NCBI GenBank assembly: GCA_007859835.1
Contig: SJPJ01000001.1
Span: 5,562,283-5,626,282 of the forward strand
Length of the DNA: 64,000 nt
Direction of reading: 5' to 3'
Source: Novipirellula herctigrandis
GTDB taxonomy: Bacteria; Planctomycetota; Planctomycetia; Pirellulales; Pirellulaceae
Under the pieces are notes generated by a model. The model was not told the DNA's origin. It saw only the letters and a list, made by a program, of their open reading frames with translations, and did not search any database. The translations under genes were made by a program, and so were the position numbers. Numbering within the stretch: position 1 is the stretch's first letter; each line of letters opens with the position of its first letter. Below, piece after piece: positions 20,018 to 27,456 of the stretch.

Positions 20018-21640
20018 TCACAACTCTGAGTTCCAATCAATTCCCAAATTCCTGACCTTGTAACGAATCATCCTCGAACTGATTCCCAGCTCTCTTGCAG
20101 CTGCGGCCATGTTTCCGCCTGATCGTTTCAAGGCATCGCTAATCATATCCCGTTCGAGCGAGTTGACTCGAGTGCTCAATGAGAAACAATTTTCGGTTTC
20201 GGATCCATTCGGATGTTTTTCGTCTGGCATTCGGATTGTCGGCGGAAAATTGTGGCTATGGATTACACCTTCTTGCGACAGAAGTACCGCATGCTCGATA
20301 CAATTTTCTAGTTCACGAACATTTCCTGGCCAGTGATACATCATCAATGTGTCGATAGCTGGGGTACTAATTCGTTTGATCGGCCGATCCATTCGCTTTG
20401 AGAATTTAGCGACGAAGTGATTTGCTAATTGCAAAATGTCATCACGACGCTTGCGAAGCGGCGGTAGGTGAACAGGGAAAACATTGATGCGGTAGTACAA
20501 ATCTTGTCGAAACTGTCCTTGTCGAACCGCCTGCTCTAAATCTCGGTTCGTCGCGGCTACAATGCGGACGTTCGCTGTTCGAGTGGTGCTGCTTCCTACT
20601 CGCTCGTATTGCCGTTCCTGCAAGACTCTTAGCAATTTCACCTGTATGATCGGTGAAAATTCACCGATTTCGTCGAGAAACAGCGTTCCGCCCTCCGCTT
20701 CTTCGATGCGACCGTTTCGCTGTTGAACCGCTCCGGTGAAAGCTCCCTTTTCATGCCCGAATAATTCGCTTTCCAGTAAGTTTTCGTTCAATGCGGCGCA
20801 GTTAACCTTGACTACCGGTTTTTGCGATCGAGCACTTGTGCAGTGAATTGCGGTTGCGACAAGTTCTTTGCCTGTCCCCGATTCACCTCGGATCAAGATT
20901 GTTGTATCACTCGGAGCAACTTGCTGAATTTGTGTATAGAGTTGACGCATCGGTTTCGATCCGCCGATCAAATTACTTGGGCGAAATCTTTCCTGAAGCG
21001 TATCCCGCAGCTGCAAATTTTGCAGTTCTAGCATTTCACGTTCGAGTCGCCGAGTGCGACGACCGTTCACATCGTAAGCAATCATACTGGCGATGATGCC
21101 AAGGGTCTCTGCGGCGTCCTGCAATTCATCTGCATTCTTCGTTTCGATATCAGCCGAAAGCGTACCGAAGGTTTCTCCTTCGACCGTGATCGGGACGCAG
21201 ACGAAAGCGTGTGATTCCAATTGAAATGGAGTGCGTTGGTGAATTCGATTCCGAAAACGTGGATCATCGCCAATCGGGCTAACGATCTCCGGTTGGCCCG
21301 CTTGCAAGACTCGGCCGATCACCCCTTCACCGCGATCGTAACCAACATGTCCCCGTGCGTCCGTAAGTGGTGTCTTGGTTGCCGCTAATTCGAGCCGTTG
21401 ACCATCGACGGAAACCATCATCACCGTCACATGCCTCATCCCCAAGTGTTGCTCGATACAGTCAACAATTTCCAATAGTGTTTGGTTCTGTCCAGGATGA
21501 TCCGAAAGCAAGCGAGCGATCTGGAGCATGGCTTTTCGTTCGAGTTCACGTCGTCGGCGAAGTTCCGCGCATGAGGCAGCACTTGCTAGATCGTCGTGCA
21601 TGGGGCAACCTTCACCTGCACAATTTGTATGCACTTCCAT
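20018..21640 (-). CDS. nifA: NifA-like sigma-54-dependent transcriptional activator
   Basis: 540 aa from the chosen ATG at 21640; the frame is open to 21853 but the extra residues look non-coding, and M at 21685 is another option. The order is a short N-terminus with C7-X4-C12 (NCAGEGCPMH), a GAF sensor domain (about 50-195), the AAA+ domain and a Fis-type helix-turn-helix (about 500-530, MAAAARELGISSRMIRYKV). Walker A is GESGTGKE (252-259), the sigma-54 contact loop is GAFTGA (299-304), and Walker B is FLDEIGE (321-327). The CX4C interdomain motif of oxygen-sensitive NifA is not present. Position beside nifHDK and modABC makes nif control the obvious role, though the protein could be named VnfA/AnfA-like by its N-terminus. 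Confidence 0.9.
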   Translation of the reverse strand: MEVHTNCAGEGCPMHDDLASAASCAELRRRRELERKAMLQIARLLSDHPGQNQTLLEIVDCIEQHLGMRHVTVMMVSVDGQRLELAATKTPLTDARGHVGYDRGEGVIGRVLQAGQPEIVSPIGDDPRFRNRIHQRTPFQLESHAFVCVPITVEGETFGTLSADIETKNADELQDAAETLGIIASMIAYDVNGRRTRRLEREMLELQNLQLRDTLQERFRPSNLIGGSKPMRQLYTQIQQVAPSDTTILIRGESGTGKELVATAIHCTSARSQKPVVKVNCAALNENLLESELFGHEKGAFTGAVQQRNGRIEEAEGGTLFLDEIGEFSPIIQVKLLRVLQERQYERVGSSTTRTANVRIVAATNRDLEQAVRQGQFRQDLYYRINVFPVHLPPLRKRRDDILQLANHFVAKFSKRMDRPIKRISTPAIDTLMMYHWPGNVRELENCIEHAVLLSQEGVIHSHNFPPTIRMPDEKHPNGSETENCFSLSTRVNSLERDMISDALKRSGGNMAAAARELGISSRMIRYKVRNLGIDWNSEL

Positions 21641-21963
21641 TGCGATCGTTCTAGGGGACTTTGACAAAGTGTCGCAGGTTATCATTTTTGGAACACGGGA
21701 GAGAACTAGACGAAACCGCGCAAAACGCAGCGGCTTAGTCGAATTCGGAGTACTACAATGCGAGTCGATCCGCGAAACATATGCCTCACAAAGGCATATG
21801 CCAATGAGATGCGGGGCAAGTTGCGTACCGCAGTAGCGTTGTCGGTATTCCATTTGCGTATCCTATTTCCATTTGCGTATACAGCGCGGCATCGTCCTTC
21901 AAGTGACTGTGGGTAATTCGTTGCCACGTGGTAAGGGACTTCCAGTAGGTTGGAACACTCAAA
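21641..21963. other. Divergent nifA-modA control region
   Basis: Within these 323 bp, upstream of both nifA and modA, I see a perfect 9-bp inverted repeat CATATGCCT/AGGCATATG with a 5-nt loop (21778-21800). A 14-bp direct repeat TTCCATTTGCGTAT occurs at 21848-21861 and 21867-21880 (19-bp period), and a GACA-N3-TGTCGC element at 21663-21675. No convincing -24/-12 pair and no obvious ModE palindrome was found. Confidence 0.6.
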
Positions 21964-22752
21964 ATGAAGATCGTAATGAAGCCATCGTTGGTTTTTCTAT
22001 TCGCCCTAATGTCGTGGTTGCTACTGCTTGGGTGCGGCGGAGTGGAAAAAAATGTGCCCGAAGAGAACGCCGCGATTGTGTTAGCAGCTGCAAGTACGGT
22101 GGAGGCGATGAATGAGATTGTTGACCAATTCGAGTTGCAAACCGGAACGCAAGTGGTCCTTTGCAGTGGGGCTTCGAATGGTCTTGCGCGTCAAATTGCC
22201 GCGGGGTCACCGGCGAATGTTTTTGTCTCGGCAAACCAGCAATGGGCAGACGCGATTATCGAGTCAGGAATTGCTGAGGAAAGCACGCCGCTGCTTACCA
22301 ATCGGCTCGTGTTAGTTGTCCCCAAGGGAAACCCAGCACGCGTCCAACAACCGAGTGATTTGAATTCGGACGAAGTTCGGCGGATCGCAATTGCTGGTGA
22401 AAATGTGCCGGCCGGGATTTACGCGGAACAGGTTTTGCGGAAGCTCGGGTTATATGAAACGCTCGTGTCTGTGAACAAGTTGGTACGGGGCAGTGATGTG
22501 CGATTGACGTTGACATATATAGAGCGAGGTGAAGTGGAAGCTGGGATTGTCTATGCAACCGACGCGAAGAACTCGGATGGCGTGGAGATTGTTAGCGAAT
22601 TCGATCCGCAGTCGCACGACGCAATTGTCTATCCCGTGTTATTGCTCAACAATGGAATAGCGAATGTTATGGCGAAACCGTTTTACGAGTATCTGAAATC
22701 AGACGAAGCGATTAGAGTATTTGAATCGCATGGTTTTCGTCCGGCGCGATAG
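21964..22752 (+). CDS. modA: Molybdate ABC transporter substrate-binding lipoprotein ModA
   Basis: 262-aa exported binding protein. The N-terminus is a lipoprotein signal with lipobox LLLGC (C24). The mature part opens with VLAAASTVEAMNEIVDQFE, and GASNGLARQIAAGSPANVFVSA is a classic ModA oxyanion-binding segment. Later motifs are NRLVLVVPKGNPA and AGIVYATDAK. It delivers molybdate (or tungstate) to ModBC for FeMo-cofactor. It is the first gene of modABC, divergent from nifA, and 23 bp before modB. ModA rather than a sulfate-binding protein follows from these motifs and the nif context. Confidence 0.94.
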   Translation: MKIVMKPSLVFLFALMSWLLLLGCGGVEKNVPEENAAIVLAAASTVEAMNEIVDQFELQTGTQVVLCSGASNGLARQIAAGSPANVFVSANQQWADAIIESGIAEESTPLLTNRLVLVVPKGNPARVQQPSDLNSDEVRRIAIAGENVPAGIYAEQVLRKLGLYETLVSVNKLVRGSDVRLTLTYIERGEVEAGIVYATDAKNSDGVEIVSEFDPQSHDAIVYPVLLLNNGIANVMAKPFYEYLKSDEAIRVFESHGFRPAR

Positions 22753-22775
22753 ATAAAAACTTCAAAGGTCAACCA

Positions 22776-23456
22776 ATGTCATCTGCTGAATGGAATGCGA
22801 TTTGGCTCAGCATCCAGGTGGCGTTTGTGGGTGTCCTTGTGAGTTTGCCGATTGGTATAGCAACAGGATGGCTGCTCGCTCGAAAACGCTTTTTCGGCAA
22901 AGCGGTGGTGGAAACGATCGTCAATTTGCCGTTGGTGTTGCCTCCGGTTGTGACCGGCTATCTGCTACTGGTGACATTCGGACGCAGTGGGTTTTTAGGT
23001 CGGATCCTTGAGAATTGGTTCGGATTGCGATTTGTGTTCGATTGGAAAGGAGCTGCTTTGGCAGCAGCGGTCGTCTCGCTTCCATTGATGGTGCGTGCAA
23101 TTCGGGTCGCGTTCAGTTCGGTTGATCCGAAATTGGAACAAGCGGCACGAACGCTTGGGGCAAGCCCGCTCGATACGTTTTTTACTGTTTCGCTTCCGCT
23201 GGCTCGTCACGGTGTGATCGCAGGTTGCATGCTTTCGTTTGCCAGAAGTTTAGGTGAGTTTGGAGCGACAATTATGATTGCCGGAAGTATCCCAGGTGAA
23301 ACTCAAACGATTCCGCTCTACATTTTTAACCAACTGCAAGTACCAGAGGGAATGAACGGGGCGCGAAGTATCGTGTTGTTTTCAATTGCGATTGCGGTTG
23401 TCGCATTGTTCGCCGGTGAGCGACTTGATCGTCGAGGTGTCGCGGGGCAAGCATGA
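22776..23456 (+). CDS. modB: Molybdate ABC transporter permease ModB
   Basis: 226-aa inner-membrane permease with about five transmembrane helices. It carries the EAA-type loop that docks to the ATPase, here EQAARTLGASPLDTFFTVSLP, and the ModB-typical FARSLGEFGATIMIAGSIPGETQT. The start at 22776 gives MSSAEWNAIWLSIQVA, with ModB-like spacing to the first helix. Its stop overlaps the modC start by 4 nt (ATGA at 23453). Confidence 0.94.
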   Translation: MSSAEWNAIWLSIQVAFVGVLVSLPIGIATGWLLARKRFFGKAVVETIVNLPLVLPPVVTGYLLLVTFGRSGFLGRILENWFGLRFVFDWKGAALAAAVVSLPLMVRAIRVAFSSVDPKLEQAARTLGASPLDTFFTVSLPLARHGVIAGCMLSFARSLGEFGATIMIAGSIPGETQTIPLYIFNQLQVPEGMNGARSIVLFSIAIAVVALFAGERLDRRGVAGQA

Positions 23457-24139
23457 ATAACACGCTTTCAATCAATTGTCGTTATCAACACGCATCCGGA
23501 TTTAAATTGGATGTGGTGATGAATGCTACGGACACCGTAACCGCGATTTGTGGTTCGTCGGGTAGCGGCAAGACGACGCTGTTGTCACTGATCGCAGGGT
23601 TGGCGATACCAGAAAGTGGTTTCATTTGTCTTGGCGATCAAGTTCTGGTTGATACAACGAAAAGCATTTTTGTCACGCCTGAGCGTCGTCAGATTGGGGT
23701 TCTTTTCCAAGAGAATCGATTGTTTCCTCATTTGAAGGTCAAAGCCAATATTGAGTATGGAAATCGAAGACGTGGTGACGACCAAGTGTGTGTTGCGAAG
23801 CTAATCAAGACACTCGAAATCCAACACGTTCTTGGTCGGTATCCCGGATCACTTAGCGGGGGACAACAGCAACGGGTCGCCTTGGCACGCGCGATTGCGT
23901 CGGGGCCGAGGCTACTACTACTGGACGAACCACTCACAGCGGTGGAAGAGAGCCTGCGCGAGCAAATATCGACATACATCGAGCGAGTGGTTGAGGAGTT
24001 TCAAATTCCTACACTGTTGGTTAGCCACAATCGGTTGCTGGTTGAGCAAATTGCTCAGGGCGTTTTTACGATTGAAAACGGCTTCTTACGAGCGGATAGC
24101 ATCAACTCGAATTGCTATTCTCAACCGTGCTGCTGTTGA
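23453..24139 (+). CDS. modC: Molybdate ABC transporter ATPase ModC, short form
   Basis: 228-aa ATP-binding subunit. Walker A is GSSGSGKTT, the Q-loop follows in FQENRLFPH, the ABC signature is LSGGQQQRVALARA, and Walker B is LLLLDEPLTAV, with the switch His in VSHNRL. Typical ModC is about 350 residues and ends in a molybdate-binding TOBE/Mop domain; this one stops after the ATPase core and a short Cys-containing tail (QPCCC). The regulatory domain is therefore missing, with no leftover Mop sequence seen downstream. Other ABC importers could share such an ATPase, but coupling to modB settles the role. Confidence 0.92.
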   Translation: MNNTLSINCRYQHASGFKLDVVMNATDTVTAICGSSGSGKTTLLSLIAGLAIPESGFICLGDQVLVDTTKSIFVTPERRQIGVLFQENRLFPHLKVKANIEYGNRRRGDDQVCVAKLIKTLEIQHVLGRYPGSLSGGQQQRVALARAIASGPRLLLLDEPLTAVEESLREQISTYIERVVEEFQIPTLLVSHNRLLVEQIAQGVFTIENGFLRADSINSNCYSQPCCC

Positions 24140-24231
24140 GAGCGGTTTTTGCATTCGAGCTGTTTGGGGGCATGATGGGATGTTGTCTTCACCTCAGCGA
24201 GTCTGTGCGTTGTGATCGAATACAAAGAATT

Positions 24232-24254
24232 ATCGAAATCCAATAAATTTCGAT
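24232..24254. other. AT-rich inverted repeat between modC and the ECF sigma gene
   Basis: ATCGAAAT and ATTTCGAT are separated by 7 nt. It lies 92 bp after modC and 67 bp before the sigma gene. It may be a weak terminator or an operator; there is no T-run directly after it. Confidence 0.4.
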
Positions 24255-24320
24255 ACCGATGCATAAATTCGTTTTGATGCGAGGTCTTTACTTCCGACAG
24301 CAGTACCTTGTGGAGCAGCG

Positions 24321-24836
24321 ATGAGCAGATTGGCGGGGAGACTAGCCGAGGGCGAACAATCGGCGTGGGCTGAATTGTATGATGTGACTGTCGATGCGCT
24401 GTTTCATTACGTCACCGCGTTGAGTGGAGATCGTGGCGCAGCGGAGGAAATTTTGCAGGAGGTTTTTATACGATTGTTCCGCTTCCGAGATCGTTTGATG
24501 GATGTCGGTGATTTGAGAGCGTACGTGTTCATGGTGACACGAAACGAAACCAATCGATGGTTGAGTCGAACGCCACGTCGTCCAAGGCCGTTGCAACTTG
24601 ACGAACAATCTGCGTTGCAGGTCAATGATTCACACGAGGAAGATGCCGAATTTTTACGATATGTCCTTGCCCAACTATCCAATGACGAACGCGAGATTGT
24701 TCACTTGAAAATTTATTCCGAGTTCACGTTTGCACAGATTGCTGAGATTTTGGAGGAGCCGGTGGGAACGTGTGCGAGTCGATACCGGCGCACCTTGTCC
24801 AAACTTCGAACGAACATTCAGGAGCAGATCGGATGA
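24321..24836 (+). CDS. ECF-type RNA polymerase sigma factor
   Basis: 171-aa sigma-70 family protein with only regions 2 and 4. Region 2 is about residues 10-80 (FHYVTALSGDRGAAEEILQEVFIRLFRFRDR), and region 4 is about 112-165 (LSNDEREIVHLKIYSEFTFAQIAEILEEPVGTCASRYRRTLSKL, a helix-turn-helix). A GGAG sequence 5-8 nt upstream of the ATG supports the start. Its stop overlaps the next gene by ATGA, the arrangement usual for an ECF factor and its membrane partner. Target promoters are unknown. Confidence 0.94.
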   Translation: MSRLAGRLAEGEQSAWAELYDVTVDALFHYVTALSGDRGAAEEILQEVFIRLFRFRDRLMDVGDLRAYVFMVTRNETNRWLSRTPRRPRPLQLDEQSALQVNDSHEEDAEFLRYVLAQLSNDEREIVHLKIYSEFTFAQIAEILEEPVGTCASRYRRTLSKLRTNIQEQIG

Positions 24837-25372
24837 GCCAGCACGATCCAATCGAAAAATCGCTTCGGCGTTTAACGCCTCCGCAGGCACCCGCGTCGCT
24901 GCGTGTTGCCGTGCTCGGTGCGATCGAAATTCAACGCGATTCGGAAACCAATGTGACATTGGCCGAATCGGAAAAACGTCACTGGTTTGTTCGCATTGAA
25001 CGGTTTGCAACCTATGCGGCTCCATGTTTTTTACTTTTAAGTCTGTTCACATTCGGCCTCGTTAATTGGTCCACCGGTAAACTGCTCCACGGCAATCACC
25101 AATCAGTATCGGATTCCACGAACCAAACCACGGACGACAGGAGTCGCTTTGCAAGCGGAAATCCTTTCAATTCGCCCCAAGCGTTCTTTCGTCACCACCT
25201 TGCTGTCCTCGAAACATTGAATAAAGAGCTGTTCCGTGAAACGACTAAAGAAATTCCTCAAGTGGACCGCGATCTTCCTCCTCTCGGTCGTATCCATCGT
25301 GATCTTGATTGTCGCGTTTCTGAATTGGCGAGCGTCACGCCAATTGGAAACACGTTTGGCGACATTGCGTGA
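24833..25372 (+). CDS. Single-pass membrane protein coupled to the ECF sigma factor (possible anti-sigma)
   Basis: 179-aa protein starting at an ATG that overlaps the sigma stop (ATGA). An N-terminal cytoplasmic part of about 60 residues (MSQHDPIEKSLRRLTPPQAP) is followed by one transmembrane helix (about 65-83, PCFLLLSLFTFGLVNW) and an extracytoplasmic tail. The topology and position suit an anti-sigma factor, but there is no zinc HXXXCXXC motif, so this is inference. The last 45 codons overlap the next gene out of frame and look poorly conserved in composition. Confidence 0.6.
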   Translation: MSQHDPIEKSLRRLTPPQAPASLRVAVLGAIEIQRDSETNVTLAESEKRHWFVRIERFATYAAPCFLLLSLFTFGLVNWSTGKLLHGNHQSVSDSTNQTTDDRSRFASGNPFNSPQAFFRHHLAVLETLNKELFRETTKEIPQVDRDLPPLGRIHRDLDCRVSELASVTPIGNTFGDIA

Positions 25373-26438
25373 GGCCGGCAAACCGCTTTGTATTGCTGAT
25401 CTTCAGCCTTCACCAGTCGACGACTCCCAGAATGCAGCCATAGCGATCGGGTCGCTTGAGAAGGTCATCTCGGATTATGATCATCAGCTTGCCAAAGCAA
25501 CACTCGAAATAGAAACCGATGAAGAACATGTTGCCGCTGCAATCCAAGTCGCTCGAAAAAGCGAGATTGAGAATCCCGGTCTTGTAGTGAAGCTTCGTGA
25601 AGCCTCACGTTTGCCCAAATACCAGCCGGACTACGATTTCTCGCTTGGTCCGACGCCACTTGTGGAAGATGTTCTAAAACAGGTTCATCCGATACGAACC
25701 GTTGTTCGTGTTTTGCGTGGTCATGGATTGATGTCGCTTTCGGACGGAAAAACTGACGAGGCAGTTCTTGATGCCATCGCAATCTTGCGTTGGAGTGAGC
25801 ACCTTGCCAAAGAACCGCTGATGGTCAACTACTTGGTCAGTGTTGCGTTGTTTGGCGAAGCAGCCGATTTAGCCGCGAGCTGCATTTATGCTGAGGATGC
25901 GTCGTTGGAAATGCGTTCGGAACTGGTGCGCATGTTTGAAGATACTCCTCTTGCGGACCATTTTGCAAAGACACTTGACACGGAACTCGCATTTGGGATC
26001 TCCTCGTTCGATTCGTTTCCACTTTCACGTTTCCAATTCATGCTTGGCGAACTTTCCGATTATATCGACGTTTTTTCAGAGATGAAATCCATCGCGAAAA
26101 TGCCGACTGGGCTAGCTCCGTCAACATCTCCGAAGGAGGGCCTTTTTACCGCACTCGCATGGCCAAGTTTTGCGTCGAGTTTGGCTAGTCTGAGACGCAG
26201 CCAAGCCAAGGCTCGAGCTCTTCAAATTTTGGCTACGTGGCAGACATTGGGAAGTGACACAGCAATCTCGATTGACGATCTTGGCCTACCCGAATCCGTG
26301 TGCACCGACCCGTTTGATGGATCATCAATGAAGCTAACCGTTGTCGGTGATTCGATCGCTATCTACGCGGTTGGCCAGGACATGGTTGATAACGACGGTA
26401 GTGTTGACGACGAACGAGATATCGGTATTTCGCCCTGA
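25236..26438 (+). CDS. Hypothetical membrane-anchored protein
   Basis: 400 aa from a GTG preceded by AAAGAG. Residues 1-30 are a positively charged N-terminus plus a strong transmembrane helix (FLLSVVSIVILIVAFL), after which the protein is mostly helical and soluble, presumably outside the cytoplasm. I do not recognise a domain. It resembles the large anchored proteins of unknown function common in planctomycetes. It overlaps the preceding membrane protein by 137 bp in another frame; the clean signal-anchor supports this start. A terminator follows about 50 bp later. Confidence 0.72.
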   Translation: MKRLKKFLKWTAIFLLSVVSIVILIVAFLNWRASRQLETRLATLREAGKPLCIADLQPSPVDDSQNAAIAIGSLEKVISDYDHQLAKATLEIETDEEHVAAAIQVARKSEIENPGLVVKLREASRLPKYQPDYDFSLGPTPLVEDVLKQVHPIRTVVRVLRGHGLMSLSDGKTDEAVLDAIAILRWSEHLAKEPLMVNYLVSVALFGEAADLAASCIYAEDASLEMRSELVRMFEDTPLADHFAKTLDTELAFGISSFDSFPLSRFQFMLGELSDYIDVFSEMKSIAKMPTGLAPSTSPKEGLFTALAWPSFASSLASLRRSQAKARALQILATWQTLGSDTAISIDDLGLPESVCTDPFDGSSMKLTVVGDSIAIYAVGQDMVDNDGSVDDERDIGISP

Positions 26439-26487
26439 AAATATTGGTGAAGGGATTTTGGGGATTAACAAATAGGATTGAAACACT

Positions 26488-26519
26488 GCTTGCCTCGCAA
26501 GCGACATGCTGTCGTTTTT
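26488..26519 (+). terminator. Rho-independent terminator upstream of the DUF58 gene
   Basis: Two adjacent hairpins, GCTTGC-CTC-GCAAGC (26488-26502) and CGACA-TGC-TGTCG (26502-26514), the second followed by TTTTT. It ends the sigma-factor transcript, 50 bp past the stop at 26438, so the DUF58 operon should have its own promoter. Confidence 0.75.
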
Positions 26520-26544
26520 CAATAAAACGACTATCATTTAGCTC

Positions 26545-27456
26545 ATGACTAACCGCCCCAACGACCGCGACTTTTTAGACCCCCAGGTCGTTTCGCGTCT
26601 GCGCGGATTGCCGTTGGTCGCCCGCAAGTTGATGTTGGGTAGTGTGTCTGGTAGGCATTCGAGCCCCCACCGCGGAGCGTCGGTTGAGTTTGCTGAGTAT
26701 CGGAAGTATGTTCCCGGCGACGATTTAAGACGCCTTGATTGGCGAGCGTACGGCCGATCGGACCGGTTTTTTGTCAAAGAGTTTGAAGCCGATACGAATC
26801 TTCGACTCGTTTTTGTCCTCGACACGAGTGCTTCGATGGCGTTCGGCAGCGGGCCACTTTCGAAGCTTGATTACGCAAAACGGATTGTTGCAACGCTCGG
26901 TTATTTGGCTATTGAGCAAGGTGACGCAGTAGGCCTTTTTTGTGTGGCGGATCAGATTAAGGGTTCGTTGCCCGCAAGTCGAAACGCTTCTCATCTATCG
27001 GTCCTGTTTGACACGCTCGAGCAAACGCAAGGCGAAGGGGAGACGCGGCTGGCGGATGTTCTTCATGAATTGGCGGAAACCGTTCGGCAACGGGCGTGGA
27101 TTGTTGTTCTATCTGACTTTTTCAGTGATCCGGAGTCGTTGCGAGATTGTTTTGAGCATTTGCGGTTTCGCAATCATGACGTGTCGGCGTTCCATCTTAT
27201 GGACCCAGAGGAAATTTGCCTCCCGATCGAAAGACCGACGCGTTTTGTTGACATGGAAAGCGGTGCGACTTTGTTTGCCGAGCCAGCAGAAATAGCGGAT
27301 CGTTATGATCGCGAGGTGCGTGATTACTTAGAATCCATCAAACGAGTAGCGCTGGAAACCGAGGTTGATTATCAGTTCGTGTCGCTTGATATGGCTTATG
27401 AGAAGGTGCTAACGCAGTTTCTGCTTGGTCGAATCCAAGGCCGAGGTGGTCGATGA
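26545..27456 (+). CDS. DUF58 domain protein (MoxR partner)
   Basis: 303-aa cytoplasmic protein. The DUF58 hallmark is visible as EFAEYRKYVPGDDLRRLDWRAYGRSD (about residues 50-75). A von Willebrand-like fold follows, with a MIDAS-type VLDTSASMAFG at about 92-102. Such proteins act with MoxR ATPases. Here the matching MoxR is at 8642-9661, not adjacent. The stop overlaps the next start by ATGA. Confidence 0.93.
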   Translation: MTNRPNDRDFLDPQVVSRLRGLPLVARKLMLGSVSGRHSSPHRGASVEFAEYRKYVPGDDLRRLDWRAYGRSDRFFVKEFEADTNLRLVFVLDTSASMAFGSGPLSKLDYAKRIVATLGYLAIEQGDAVGLFCVADQIKGSLPASRNASHLSVLFDTLEQTQGEGETRLADVLHELAETVRQRAWIVVLSDFFSDPESLRDCFEHLRFRNHDVSAFHLMDPEEICLPIERPTRFVDMESGATLFAEPAEIADRYDREVRDYLESIKRVALETEVDYQFVSLDMAYEKVLTQFLLGRIQGRGGR

